The notes under the pieces were generated by a model. The model was not told where the DNA came from. It saw only the letters and a program-made list of their open reading frames with translations, and did no database searches. From Alicyclobacillus sp. (GTDB lineage Bacteria > Bacillota > Bacilli > Alicyclobacillales > Alicyclobacillaceae): a stretch of 64,000 nt of DNA. Position 1 is the stretch's first letter. Each line of letters starts with the position of its first letter. Made by a program: the position numbers and the translations under genes. The stretch lies in NCBI GenBank assembly GCA_023511295.1, contig JAIMBT010000021.1, positions 1 through 64,000 of the forward strand. The letters are read 5' to 3'. Shown piece by piece: positions 37,041 to 45,797 of the stretch.

Positions 37041-37242
37041 CTCCACTGTCTCCGTGCAGGACCCCGTGCACAGGGCCGACACGGACATCGCAAGTGATCT
37101 GACCTGTCGCAATCGGACGTTTAGAAATTGGACGTTCTGCGGAAAAATCCTTGTCGGGACCTGTCAAACCGGGGAGGAAAATGGTTGCGCCGAGAGAAGG
37201 AGATGGGTTGCGCCAAGAAGGAGTTCCATTGGAGACACGCCG

Positions 37243-37275
37243 ACAGCCGCCGCGGTGAACACCGCAGGCGGCTGT
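37243..37275. terminator. Strong hairpin between the peptidase and hydrolase genes
   Basis: ACAGCCGCC-GCGGTG pairs with CACCGC-GGCGGCTGT around a two-base loop with one bulge. It lies 45 bp past the hydrolase stop on the minus strand. No U-tract follows in either direction, so its role as a terminator is only likely. Confidence 0.5.
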
Positions 37276-37319
37276 CTTGGACGGTGAGCCAGTGAGGGCG
37301 CGGCGGTCAGAGGCGCCGA

Positions 37320-38135
37320 TTACACCAGCTGCTCGCCGAAGAAAGTCAGGGTGCGCGCGAACGCATCGCGGCTCGCGTCGACGTTGTAGGAGCGGCGCGT
37401 GTCGTTGAAGAACGCGTGATGGGCTCCAGGATAGACGATGTACGTGAAGTCTTTCCCCGCAGCTTTCATGGCTTCCGCGAACGCCGGAATGGTCTGCGTC
37501 AACTGCACGTCCTTCTCCGCGAAGAAACCGCGGACAGGACACTGGATGCGCTCCAGCACCTCTTGCTTCGGCGCCCGGCCGTAGAACATCACGGCAGCCT
37601 TCAGTTGGTCGTCGTGGCCAGCGAGGTGTGCGGCCAAGGCGCCGCCCATGCAGAATCCCACCGCACCGACGCTGCGTCCCTTGCTCGGAGCGAACTCGTT
37701 CCGCAGGAAGTTGGCGGTCGCCACCAACTGGGCGGTGTACCGGTCGTTGTCCAAGCCGCCGAAGAGGCTCTCGAAGGTGGTCTTGACCTTGCGGCCCTCG
37801 TCGCCCGGGAGCGCCTCCATCGCCTTGTCGCGTTCCGCCGGGTTGCCCCACGCCGTCGGCGGCAGGTTCTCGAGAAACTGCTTGACGGCCTCAATGGAAT
37901 CCCGCTCCTTACCCGGCACACGACGCCCCCCTTCGGCGTACAAATCCGGCGCGAAGGCGACGTAACCGGCCTCTGCGAAGCGGCGGGTCACGTCCTCAAT
38001 GTGGTCGTCCACGCCCCAGATCTCCTGAAAGACAATCACCGCTGGCAGTGGCTCCGAGACATTCGTCGGGTAGGCTGCGTACCCCGTGTACTGGCTCTTG
38101 TCGCCGTACGATACCCACTCGGTGTGCAACGGCAT
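37320..38135 (-). CDS. Dienelactone hydrolase family protein
   Basis: The 271-residue alpha/beta-hydrolase has the oxyanion region VIVFQEIWGVDDHIEDV, the nucleophile elbow GFCMGG with catalytic Cys, an Asp in FFAEKDVQ, and the catalytic His in GAHHAFFND. These define the DLH family, which opens dienelactones and is often a general carboxyl-ester hydrolase. The ATG at 38135 has GAGGAG eight bases upstream. It is divergent from moaB. Confidence 0.9.
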   Translation of the reverse strand: MPLHTEWVSYGDKSQYTGYAAYPTNVSEPLPAVIVFQEIWGVDDHIEDVTRRFAEAGYVAFAPDLYAEGGRRVPGKERDSIEAVKQFLENLPPTAWGNPAERDKAMEALPGDEGRKVKTTFESLFGGLDNDRYTAQLVATANFLRNEFAPSKGRSVGAVGFCMGGALAAHLAGHDDQLKAAVMFYGRAPKQEVLERIQCPVRGFFAEKDVQLTQTIPAFAEAMKAAGKDFTYIVYPGAHHAFFNDTRRSYNVDASRDAFARTLTFFGEQLV

Positions 38136-38223
38136 TGTGCTCACTCCTCTCCGTCAGATACTCTGTATTGTAGAGCAAACGGTTGTCCATCCCCAAATCG
38201 GGCAGGAAGCGAGGGAACCCGCC

Positions 38224-38754
38224 ATGATGGAACACAATGCGAGTACAGACCAGGTGCGCCGCATCGCCGTCCTTACGGTCAGCGACTCGGTGAGCCGTGG
38301 ACGCAACCAGGACACGAGCGGCGACGTGATTCAAGAGAGGCTGGAAACAGCCGGGTTTCAGGTGGCGGAGAGACACTGTGTCCCCGACGAGCGGGCGGAG
38401 ATTGCCGCGCAGCTTCGGGCGTGGGCAAGTGACCCCGCCATCGCCGGGATTGTGACGACCGGCGGGACCGGGATCGCTCTGCGGGACGTCACCCCGGAGG
38501 CGACGAGGGACGTGATTGAGAAGGAATTGCCGGGCATGGCGGAGGCGATGCGGGCAAAATCACTCCAGAAAACGCCGTTCGCGATGGTCTCACGACAGGT
38601 TGTGGGGGTGGCGAACGGAACACTGGTGGTCAACCTGCCCGGCAGCCCGAAGGCTGTCGCCGAGTGCCTCGAGGTGATCTTGCCGGTGTTCAACCACCTG
38701 TTCAACCTGCTGGCGGGTCATACGCGCCACGACACCCCCCCGGGCGGCCCATAG
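38224..38754 (+). CDS. moaB: Molybdenum cofactor protein MoaB/MogA
   Basis: This 176-residue protein belongs to the MPT-binding family that adenylates molybdopterin. It shows AVLTVSDSVSRGRNQDTSGD, the GIVTTGGTGIALRDVTPEAT loop and LVVNLPGSPKAVAE. The ATG at 38224 follows GAGGGA by seven bases. No other cofactor genes lie in the window. Confidence 0.9.
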   Translation: MMEHNASTDQVRRIAVLTVSDSVSRGRNQDTSGDVIQERLETAGFQVAERHCVPDERAEIAAQLRAWASDPAIAGIVTTGGTGIALRDVTPEATRDVIEKELPGMAEAMRAKSLQKTPFAMVSRQVVGVANGTLVVNLPGSPKAVAECLEVILPVFNHLFNLLAGHTRHDTPPGGP

Positions 38755-38759
38755 CCCGG

Positions 38760-39233
38760 TTACACCCCGTCCGAATCGCCGTTTCCGACGCTCCAGAGGA
38801 GCGCCAGCAGCGGCTTGGACTGAACGGTATAGCACACCGCTCTCCCCTTGCGGGTACGCTCAACGGCCACGTACGGACCCGCTGGATACAGTCGGTAGGT
38901 GATTGGCGGATGGCCCACCACGAGGTGGAGCACCGGCCCTTCCAGCTTCGGCGGTTTGCGGTTTCGGTAGAGAAAGTTGGATTGGTTGAAGGCGTCGATG
39001 GCTTGCGACAGCCACGCAGGGTCTGCGGTGGTCTGTGCAGAGGCGGGCAGGGCAGGTGGTTCGCCGGACGAAGTGAGGATTGCGCGGGAGACCTGCTCCA
39101 CCGACAGTGGGCGGTGCACGGCATATCGTTCCGTAACCCGCTGCAGATACCGGCTCGGCAGGCAGATGAGGCAGATGCACACCACGCCGAAGATGTGCCA
39201 GAACCAGTTCCAGAACGGGTTCGCAAACGTCAT
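38760..39233 (-). CDS. YfmQ-like membrane-anchored protein
   Basis: A 157-residue protein with one N-terminal membrane helix (FWNWFWHIFGVVCICLICLP) and a soluble domain with AIDAFNQSNFLYRN and a beta-rich end. The layout recalls Bacillus YfmQ, of unknown function; the match is by pattern only. ATG 39233 has GGGAGGG upstream. It converges on moaB, with 5 bp between the stops. Confidence 0.7.
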   Translation of the reverse strand: MTFANPFWNWFWHIFGVVCICLICLPSRYLQRVTERYAVHRPLSVEQVSRAILTSSGEPPALPASAQTTADPAWLSQAIDAFNQSNFLYRNRKPPKLEGPVLHLVVGHPPITYRLYPAGPYVAVERTRKGRAVCYTVQSKPLLALLWSVGNGDSDGV

Positions 39234-39353
39234 TGCAGGTCCCTCCCATCCGAACCATTGTACGACGACGAGCGCCGAAAATGGAACATTTCACCGATTC
39301 GGATGGGTTGCCTCGTGCATGTCTGAACTCGTTCATGGCGATGAGTTGCGGAA

Positions 39354-39376
39354 ACCGCGGCCCTCAGGGCCGCGGT
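39354..39376 (-). terminator. Hairpin terminator downstream of ykuS-like gene
   Basis: A perfect ACCGCGGCCC / GGGCCGCGGT stem with a three-base loop lies 37 bp past the stop, followed on the minus strand by TTCCGC. The U-tract is weak. Confidence 0.6.
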
Positions 39377-39412
39377 CGCCCGCATTACGGATGGGGACCC
39401 CAAAACAGCTGC

Positions 39413-39658
39413 CTACTGCAGGTAGGCCTTGACGCGTTCGTACACCTGCTCCGGGGACAGTCCATCGCAGGAGACCACTGGGCAGTCGGCCACGACATCC
39501 TGCATGCCCATCACGTTCTTGTCTGCACCGGTGATGCAGATGCAGTCGGCGTTCGGCGTATGTCCTTGACTCGAATCCAGGTCCACCACCTGGCAGCCCT
39601 GTGATTGTAAGTACGCTTTGACCGGGTCGAGCCCTCGTTCAACGGCCACCGTATTCAT
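39413..39658 (-). CDS. ykuS: YkuS-like UPF0180 protein
   Basis: This 81-residue protein has the UPF0180 pattern: a helix (GLDPVKAYLQSQGCQVVDLD), the central DCICITGADKNVMGMQD, and a C-terminal helix. Function unknown. ATG 39658 has GGGAGG upstream. It lies between bioY and the yfmQ-like gene on the same strand. Confidence 0.85.
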   Translation of the reverse strand: MNTVAVERGLDPVKAYLQSQGCQVVDLDSSQGHTPNADCICITGADKNVMGMQDVVADCPVVSCDGLSPEQVYERVKAYLQ

Positions 39659-39778
39659 CGCTCTTCCTCCCTTGCTACACAGCGCCACATCGCTGGCGTG
39701 GACGCCACGTTCGCTTGAGAGTGTGCCCACGCCCCGCGCGGGGTATGCAGTCCGCTCGGCTCCGGGACGCCGTCCTGC

Positions 39779-40378
39779 TTACCCCTGCGACTCATCTGCG
39801 AGCTTCACGACCGACTGGCCGGCCGGTCCGACCAACCGGGTGACAGGGTAGATCTCCCGCACGACGGACCAGACGATGGTCGTCACGAGGGCCTTCACGG
39901 TATCGCCGGGTAGGAAGATGTAGAAGCCGGAGGCGAGCGTCCTCTGTAGGGAGTAGTGCAGGACGTGCATCAGCCAAGCGGCGCCGAGGGCGTCCTCGAG
40001 GAATACGCCCACGACTTCAACAACGACGAATCCGAGGATGAACGTCATCACTCGCGCGCCGCGCAGGCGCGGCAGCACGAGGCCAATCAACCACGCCACA
40101 ACCGCCCATCCCACGACGTATCCGCCGGAAGGGCCGAGAAAGATGGAGAATCCGCCTGACCCGCCGAGAATCGGCACCCCCGCAGCCACCAGGACGAGGA
40201 TGAGCAGCATGCTGAAAAAGCCGTACATCGGTCCGAGCAGCGCTCCTGCCAGAAGCGGGACGATGTTCTCCAGCACAATCGGGACCGGCCCCACATCCAC
40301 CCGCAGGAAGCTGAACACCACCAGGAGCGCTGCAAACAGCGCCGAGAAGACCACACCGCGGACCGTCAGACGCACCAC
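39779..40378 (-). CDS. bioY: Biotin-specific ECF transporter S component BioY
   Basis: The 199-residue membrane protein binds biotin and works with an energy-coupling factor. Six hydrophobic helices are visible, with the BioY hallmarks VPIVLENIVPLLAGALLGP, FSIFLGPSGGYVVGW and YIFLPGDTVKALV. The GTG at 40378 (or the next GTG, 40375) is chosen because AGGAGAGG lies six bases upstream; a frame opening further upstream runs through the operator and is probably untranslated. Its partner module is encoded divergently at 40549. Confidence 0.94.
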   Translation of the reverse strand: MVRLTVRGVVFSALFAALLVVFSFLRVDVGPVPIVLENIVPLLAGALLGPMYGFFSMLLILVLVAAGVPILGGSGGFSIFLGPSGGYVVGWAVVAWLIGLVLPRLRGARVMTFILGFVVVEVVGVFLEDALGAAWLMHVLHYSLQRTLASGFYIFLPGDTVKALVTTIVWSVVREIYPVTRLVGPAGQSVVKLADESQG

Positions 40379-40396
40379 CAGAAACCTCTCCTCTCG

Positions 40397-40430
40397 ATTG
40401 TTAACTTTGTCGTATAATGAAGTTGACATT
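40397..40430. promoter_or_regulatory. BirA-like biotin operator
   Basis: ATTGTTAAC (40397-40405) and GTTGACATT (40422-40430) form an imperfect inverted repeat with a 16-bp spacer and closely resemble the Bacillus bio operator recognised by BirA with biotinyl-AMP. On the minus strand it overlaps a TTGAAA-N17-TATACG promoter for bioY, and it also contains TATAAT on the plus strand. It is well placed to repress the S component and possibly the ECF module. Confidence 0.8.
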
Positions 40431-40465
40431 CGGTTTCAAGATACTGAAGGCCTTGCGAGAATGCA

Positions 40466-40514
40466 AGTGGGCGTGTGCGGGTGCTTCCTCAAGCTGACGA
40501 ACACCACGCCCACT
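40466..40514 (+). promoter_or_regulatory. Inverted repeat in the ECF gene leader
   Basis: AGTGGGCGTG (40466-40475) and CACGCCCACT (40505-40514) are a perfect 10-bp inverted pair with a 29-base loop, ending 35 bp before the ECF start codon and just ahead of its ribosome binding site. Role unknown. Confidence 0.4.
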
Positions 40515-40548
40515 GGAGGCATGTGCGGGCCTCGACAGGAGGGAGTCC

Positions 40549-43254
40549 ATGCCGGCGCCGTACGCCAAGGCTCAAACAACAGAGGAACGACGCGCACGGA
40601 GCGAACCGTTGCAGCTGCACGGCGTGACGGTTGTTCTACGCCGCGGCGTCGAGCTGGTGCACGCTCTGCAGCCCACCACTCTCCGGCTGTCGCAGTCGCA
40701 GTGGACCGCCGTGATTGGCCGCAACGGCAGCGGCAAAAGCACCCTTGGCAAGGTCCTCGCCGGCCTCTCGTCCGTCTCGCGCGGCGAGGTCGTCTGGCCG
40801 CAGGGCGCGCAACCTGCAGATATTCGGATGCTGCTGCAAAACGCGGACGCACAGATTGTGGGGTCCACCATCGAGGAGGACCTGCGCTTTGGATTGGAGG
40901 TGGCGGGACGCGCCGCGCCGGCCGACCGGATGCTTGGCGCACTCAAACAGGTCGGGCTGGACAAGCCGCTGTCGACCCCCGTCTCCACCTTGTCCGGCGG
41001 CGAGCGGCAGTTGCTGGTGCTGGCGGGCGCTGTCGTAACGCAGCCGCAGTGGCTTATCTGCGACGAGATCACCGCGCACCTGGACCGGCGCACGCAGACC
41101 CGCGTTCAGTCCGTCGTGGAGGGCCTGCGGCAACGCGGCGTAGGCATTGTCTGGATTACGCAGCGGCTCGAGGAGCTCGCCGCCGCAGACCGCGTGCTCG
41201 CACTGGAGGACGGGGCGGTGGTGTTTGACGGAACGCCGCGGACCTTCTTCCGGTCCGCCTGGCGCCCCCTCGGGTTCACCCCGCCGCCGCCCGTCCATCT
41301 GAGCCTGGCCCTGGAACGGCGAGGGTTCCACTTTCCGTGGCTGCCCCTCACAACCCGTGAACTGGTGAACGCGTTGGCAGATCACCCGGACACGCCGCCG
41401 AGGGAGCTCCATCCGGCCCAGCGCGCCGTGCCATGCGGTGGCGGCGCAGCCCAGCCCCCCGCCGAGCCCGTCGATGGGGACGCCACCCGCGACCGAGGCG
41501 TGGCCTCCGGCCCAACCCGTCCTGCTGACGAGCCGGGCTTCACCTGCCACGGCGTCACGGTGACCGCGCCCCGGCGCCCCGGCCCGCTGCCATCGGTGCT
41601 CCTCGACGACGTGCACCTCGACCTTCAGCCAGGCGCTGTGACCCTCGTCGTCGGGCTTCCCGGCGCCGGCAAGACCACCTTACTGCGCACGCTCGCTGGG
41701 TTGGTCGTGCCAACGGCCGGGAACGTCACCTGCGACGGGCGGTCCGTGTTGCAACGCGGGCGCCCGGACATGCGCGTTCTCGGCGACGTGGAAGTGGTGT
41801 TTCAAGCGCCGGAGCGGCTGTTCTTCCGGCCGACGCTGGCCGCAGAGTTCGCGTACGCCCTGCGAGCGAAGCGGGTTTGCTCGGCACAGGCGGACCGGCG
41901 TGCGCGGTCCGCCCTGGAATCCGTGGGCCTGGCGGACGTGCCGCTCAGTGCCCCGCCGTTTGATCTGAGCGGGGGCCAACAAAGGCGGGCTGCCCTGGCG
42001 TTGGCCGCTGCGGCCGAGGGGCGTTGGTACCTGCTCGACGAGCCGACGGCTGGGCTCGATCCGGTCGCCGTCGACGCGGTCGTCCGCTGGGTGGACCACC
42101 TGGCGCACAGAAGCGGGGCCGGCGTCGTCCTGTCCACGCACGACCCGGACCATTGGCTGCCCATCGTCGATTCGGTGGTGTTCCTGGCACACGGCCGCGT
42201 CGTGGCTCACCTGCCTGCGTCGGCCCTGCGTGCCGACTCGACACACTGGGCCGCCGCAGGGCTGGAGCCGCCCGCTTCGCTCGAGTTGGCCGCGGCGCTC
42301 ACACGGGCCGGCTGGCCGGTTCCGAGCGAACCGGTGCCGACAGTGGACACGCTGGCCGAGCACATCTGTTCGGCTGTCGCTCGGACCGCGCACCCCGATG
42401 CAAGGGAGGACGTGGCCCGGCCGGTGACGACAGCGCTGGACGCGGACGTCGGCGCCAGCCGGGTCGTGGCAGAGACGGGGCCGGGTGCCGGCGGTGTCGC
42501 ACTCTCCAACCTAGATCCTCGGGTCAAGTGGCTCGGGGTGCTGCTCTTGTCGGTGGCTGTATTGTCCACGTCCCTGCCTGGCGTCGCGGTGGCAATCGCG
42601 GTCTGCGCGGGACTCCTCGCCTGGGCGCGCATCTCCCTCCGGACGGTGTGGCGCTTGGCGCGGGTGTTCCTCGTGTTCGCCGTGTCGGCGACGGCGTTTG
42701 CCGGGCTGACCCTGGCGCCGGGGGCTGGGAAGGTGCCGTGGTGGGGCCGAATCGACTGGTCCTCCAGCCACGCCCTCACGACGGGGTTTTCGCTGTTGCG
42801 CGTGCTCGTGGTGCTGGTGCTGGGCGTGGTGTTCACGGAGGCGACCAGTCCCCTCCAGATGAAGCGCGGCTTGGAACAAGGGCTGCGGTGGCTGGCGCCG
42901 CTGCGGGTTCCGGTCCAGGCCATCTCGTTTGGTGCGTCCCTCGTCCTGCGCTTCATCCCACTCTTGGCGGCCGAGGCCGAACGGTTGGCGGAGATTGTCC
43001 AAGTGCGGGGAAAGCGATCCGGTAAGCCGGGGCGCGTCCGCTTGCGGGACGCGCCCCGGGTGGTGGTGCCGATGTTGTTCTCGGTGTTTCGCCTGGGGGA
43101 AGAACTGTCGTTCGCGATGGAAGCCCGCGGTCTGCGGACGCTTGATCAGCTGCCGCTGGCCTCAGGTGGGCGCCTGTCCCGGCGGGATGTCGTGGCGATA
43201 GCGGCGGCCGCGGCCATGGCCGCGCTGGTGGCCGGCCTTCGTCTCATCCCCTGA
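40549..43254 (+). CDS. Single-chain ECF module: EcfA-EcfA-EcfT fusion
   Basis: The 901-residue protein joins three parts normally encoded as separate genes. Domain 1 (about 20-260) is an EcfA ATPase with GRNGSGKST, LSGGERQ and WLICDEITAHLD. After a low-complexity linker, domain 2 (about 330-570) is a second EcfA with GLPGAGKTT, DLSGGQQRR and LLDEPTAGLD. Residues from about 640 are the membrane protein EcfT, ending with the coupling helix that carries an EARG motif. The ATG at 40549 follows GGAGGG. With divergent BioY it should form a complete biotin importer. Confidence 0.92.
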   Translation: MPAPYAKAQTTEERRARSEPLQLHGVTVVLRRGVELVHALQPTTLRLSQSQWTAVIGRNGSGKSTLGKVLAGLSSVSRGEVVWPQGAQPADIRMLLQNADAQIVGSTIEEDLRFGLEVAGRAAPADRMLGALKQVGLDKPLSTPVSTLSGGERQLLVLAGAVVTQPQWLICDEITAHLDRRTQTRVQSVVEGLRQRGVGIVWITQRLEELAAADRVLALEDGAVVFDGTPRTFFRSAWRPLGFTPPPPVHLSLALERRGFHFPWLPLTTRELVNALADHPDTPPRELHPAQRAVPCGGGAAQPPAEPVDGDATRDRGVASGPTRPADEPGFTCHGVTVTAPRRPGPLPSVLLDDVHLDLQPGAVTLVVGLPGAGKTTLLRTLAGLVVPTAGNVTCDGRSVLQRGRPDMRVLGDVEVVFQAPERLFFRPTLAAEFAYALRAKRVCSAQADRRARSALESVGLADVPLSAPPFDLSGGQQRRAALALAAAAEGRWYLLDEPTAGLDPVAVDAVVRWVDHLAHRSGAGVVLSTHDPDHWLPIVDSVVFLAHGRVVAHLPASALRADSTHWAAAGLEPPASLELAAALTRAGWPVPSEPVPTVDTLAEHICSAVARTAHPDAREDVARPVTTALDADVGASRVVAETGPGAGGVALSNLDPRVKWLGVLLLSVAVLSTSLPGVAVAIAVCAGLLAWARISLRTVWRLARVFLVFAVSATAFAGLTLAPGAGKVPWWGRIDWSSSHALTTGFSLLRVLVVLVLGVVFTEATSPLQMKRGLEQGLRWLAPLRVPVQAISFGASLVLRFIPLLAAEAERLAEIVQVRGKRSGKPGRVRLRDAPRVVVPMLFSVFRLGEELSFAMEARGLRTLDQLPLASGGRLSRRDVVAIAAAAAMAALVAGLRLIP

Positions 43255-43290
43255 AGCCAATTTGCGGCGCCAGGAAGACGTTGAGACGGT

Positions 43291-43309
43291 ACCGGGACGC
43301 AATCCCGGT
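43291..43309. terminator. Hairpin between convergent genes
   Basis: ACCGGGA and TCCCGGT form a 7-bp stem with a 5-base loop between the ECF stop (43254) and the oxidoreductase stop (43323). No T-run; may act on either strand. Confidence 0.4.
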
Positions 43310-43322
43310 GGCCAACATCCGC

Positions 43323-44309
43323 TCACTGGGCGACGCGCAACACAATCTTGCCGACGTTCCGGTTCTGTTCCATGCGCAGGTGCGCTTCCCGCACGTCCTG
43401 CCAGTCGAACACCGAATCCACCACCGGCGCCATCCGCCCGTCCGCAAACCGCGGCATCGCGAAGGCGGCAAACGCCTGACTCAGGGCAGCCTTGCGTTCG
43501 ACCGAACGAGACCTCAAAGCGGTGCCAATCACCTGCAACCTCCGGCCGAGCAGCAAGCCGAGGTTCACCTGGTCGACGTGGGTACCGCCCATGGTGCCGA
43601 TGATGACGAGCCGCCCGTCCACGGCGAGACTCTGCAGGTTTGAGTGGAAGTAGGGGGCGCCGACGAAGTCGAGGATGATGTCCACCCCGCGTCCACTCGT
43701 CTGCTCCGCCACCCAGGCCGCGAAGTCCCCCTCCTTGTAGTTCCAGCCCGCACGCGCGCCGAGTTCCAGACACCGCGCGAGCTTCTCCGGACTGCCCGCG
43801 GTGACCAGTGAAACGGCCCCAACCTCGCGCGCAAGTTGGATGGCCGCTGTCCCGACCCCGCTCGCGCCCGCGTGGATGAGCACCGTGTCACCGCCTTGGC
43901 AGCCAGCGAGATCGATTAAGTTCAAATACGCCGTCAGGAACACTTCCGGGATGGCGGCACCCTGCTCATACGTCAGGTTGTCGGGCAGCCGCATCGCCAT
44001 CGCCGCGGGGACCACCGCTTGCTCTGCGTAACCGCCGCCCGGTAGCAGCGCACACACGCGGTCCCCCGGCTGCCAGCCGGCCACACCCGGGCCGACGGCA
44101 GCCACTTCACCGGCCACTTCGAGGCCGAGGATCTCCGACGCACCCGGCGGCGGCGGATAGTGCCCTCGCCGCTGCAGCAGGTCCGCGCGGTTCAGCGCGG
44201 TCGCGTGGACCCGAATCAAGAGTTCGCCGGTTCCCGGTTCAAGGTCCGGCACCTCGCCGAGGTAGAGATTTTCCACATCGCCAAACGCTTTCAGCAAGAC
44301 GGCCCGCAT
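43323..44309 (-). CDS. Zinc-independent NAD(P)H:quinone oxidoreductase (MDR family)
   Basis: The 328-residue enzyme belongs to the quinone oxidoreductase/PIG3 branch of medium-chain dehydrogenases. It has the N-terminal GroES-like fold (LNRADLLQRRGHYPPPPGAS, ILGLEVAGEVAAVGPGV) and the Rossmann motif HAGASGVGTAAIQLA. The zinc ligands of alcohol dehydrogenases are lacking. ATG 44309 has GGAGGGG upstream. Confidence 0.92.
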   Translation of the reverse strand: MRAVLLKAFGDVENLYLGEVPDLEPGTGELLIRVHATALNRADLLQRRGHYPPPPGASEILGLEVAGEVAAVGPGVAGWQPGDRVCALLPGGGYAEQAVVPAAMAMRLPDNLTYEQGAAIPEVFLTAYLNLIDLAGCQGGDTVLIHAGASGVGTAAIQLAREVGAVSLVTAGSPEKLARCLELGARAGWNYKEGDFAAWVAEQTSGRGVDIILDFVGAPYFHSNLQSLAVDGRLVIIGTMGGTHVDQVNLGLLLGRRLQVIGTALRSRSVERKAALSQAFAAFAMPRFADGRMAPVVDSVFDWQDVREAHLRMEQNRNVGKIVLRVAQ

Positions 44310-44364
44310 CTCCACACCCCTCCGAAACTTGTTTCCTGCACCGTATCGCTTCCGCGCGCCCGCG

Positions 44365-45390
44365 TCAACGAGGCGATCTGTTCGCGTTCGCCCGTCCACC
44401 CGCCGACACGGGTTCCCAATCTGGCACTGCCGCCTGCCAGACGGCGCCGGGCTCCTGAAGGACAATCCGATCTCGCTCCGCCCCCGCCACGGCCAACAAC
44501 CGCTGCAGTGGCTCGGCAACCGGTTCCATGGAGAGCACGAACGTGTTCCAGTGCATCGGCGCGAGCTGGCGCGCCCCGCTCTCCTGGAACATCGTCCACG
44601 CCTGTTCAGGCGTGCAGTGGGCGCCTTGAAAGGTGTCTGGAGCGTACGCGCCGATGGGCATGAAGGCGAGGTCAATTGGGCCGTAGCGATCTGCCAACCC
44701 GCGGAACACCCCGGTCGCCGCGGTGTCCCCCGCAAACAGGATACGGGTGCCGCGGTACTCCACGACGTAACCGGTCCAGTGGTAGTCGCGGTTCCAAGGA
44801 AACCGCGCGCCCCAGTGGCGTACGGGCACGGCGGTCACGCGTACGCCGGCCTCGGTCTGCACGGACGCTTCACCGCGCAACTCGTGCACAGGGCCGCAGG
44901 CCAGCCGCCGAAGCAGTCGGGCGGTGTTCGCCGCGGTGACCATCTCCGGCCCGCCCTGTCGCTGGTTGCCCTGCACCACGCGGCGAAGGGACGGGAGGTC
45001 GAAGTGGTCGAGGTGGGCGTGGGAGAGGAGGACGAGATCAACCCGCCCATCGAGATCTGCGGCGGTCAGCGCGGGGCCGGTATACCGTTTGGGGCCAATC
45101 ACCACGCCCGGGAAGATTCGCACCCCAACCCGCGAGAACAGGACGGGATCTGTGAGGATGCCGACATCGTAGAACTGGATGAACACGGTCGAGTGGCCAA
45201 TCCAAGTCGCCGTAACGCGGTCTGTCGGCCACTGGTCCAACTTCGGGCGCAGCGCAGGGTCTCGGTACGGCGGCTTCGGCAGGTGCAGGCGCATCCGGGC
45301 GTACTGAACGAGCACCGTCCCGGCGATGACAGCGAGCGCAGCAACCACGGCAATCACAATCCACAGCCACAGCATGAGTCTTCGCGTCAC
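44365..45390 (-). CDS. Membrane-anchored metallo-beta-lactamase-fold hydrolase (NAPE-PLD/UlaG-like)
   Basis: About 341 residues: an N-terminal membrane helix (LWIVIAVVAALAVIAGTVLV), then an MBL domain with TWIGHSTVFIQFYDVGILTDP, the zinc motif SHAHLDHFD, further ligands in VRHWGARFPW and FAGDTAATG, and HWNTF near the end. This pattern is shared by NAPE-PLD-like lipases and UlaG-like lactonases; the substrate is unknown. The start is uncertain: GTG 45390 gives a basic TRR before the helix but GGGGAG is only one base away; ATG 45375 is the alternative. Longer open frame upstream runs into tRNA-Tyr and is not real. Confidence 0.85.
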   Translation of the reverse strand: MTRRLMLWLWIVIAVVAALAVIAGTVLVQYARMRLHLPKPPYRDPALRPKLDQWPTDRVTATWIGHSTVFIQFYDVGILTDPVLFSRVGVRIFPGVVIGPKRYTGPALTAADLDGRVDLVLLSHAHLDHFDLPSLRRVVQGNQRQGGPEMVTAANTARLLRRLACGPVHELRGEASVQTEAGVRVTAVPVRHWGARFPWNRDYHWTGYVVEYRGTRILFAGDTAATGVFRGLADRYGPIDLAFMPIGAYAPDTFQGAHCTPEQAWTMFQESGARQLAPMHWNTFVLSMEPVAEPLQRLLAVAGAERDRIVLQEPGAVWQAAVPDWEPVSAGGRANANRSPR

Positions 45391-45412
45391 GCTCCCCGTC
45401 CCAGTGTCAAGA

Positions 45413-45447
45413 CGGGTAACAGCGGACCCTTGGCCCGCTGTTACCCG
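45413..45447 (-). terminator. Perfect long hairpin between tRNA-Tyr and the MBL gene
   Basis: CGGGTAACAGCGG and CCGCTGTTACCCG form a perfect 13-bp stem with a 9-base loop about 80 bp downstream of the tRNA. No U-tract follows, so it may be a processing or partial termination site. Confidence 0.55.
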
Positions 45448-45526
45448 TGAACTTGTCTGTCGCATATTGTCCCATGAAGTTGCCGATGAACCGCGCGCTG
45501 GCCGGTTCGGTCCGGCGGCCCTGGAA

Positions 45527-45610
45527 TGGTGGAGGGGGTAGGATTCGAACCTACGAAGCTCTCGCAACGGATTTACAGTCCGCCCCAGTTGGCCGCTTTG
45601 GTACCCCTCC
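45527..45610 (-). tRNA. tRNA-Tyr(GTA)
   Basis: The minus strand folds as a type II tRNA: acceptor GGAGGGG / CCCCTCC, anticodon arm GCGGA-CTGTAAA-TCCGT with anticodon GTA, a long variable arm, a TTCGAAT T-loop, discriminator A and an encoded CCA. Length 84 bases including CCA. It resembles Bacillus tRNA-Tyr closely. Confidence 0.96.
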
Positions 45611-45797
45611 ATGGTCTACCGCGGCACACCGATGGGCCGCCGAGCAGGATGTACGTTATCACAGGCGGCACAGAGACGTCAAGGGGGTGAAGTGGATGAG
45701 GTGGCGTCGATGGAGCAGCTGCCTACAAGCGAACGTGATTTGGGGGGGTGGCGCGGGAGTGGGGCGGGAGTGGGGCGGGAGCGCGCAGCGGGGGTGC

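Noticed and set aside
45391-45612. Extension of the MBL gene through tRNA-Tyr
   Set aside because: The frame overlaps a complete tRNA and has no membrane-anchor or domain features there.
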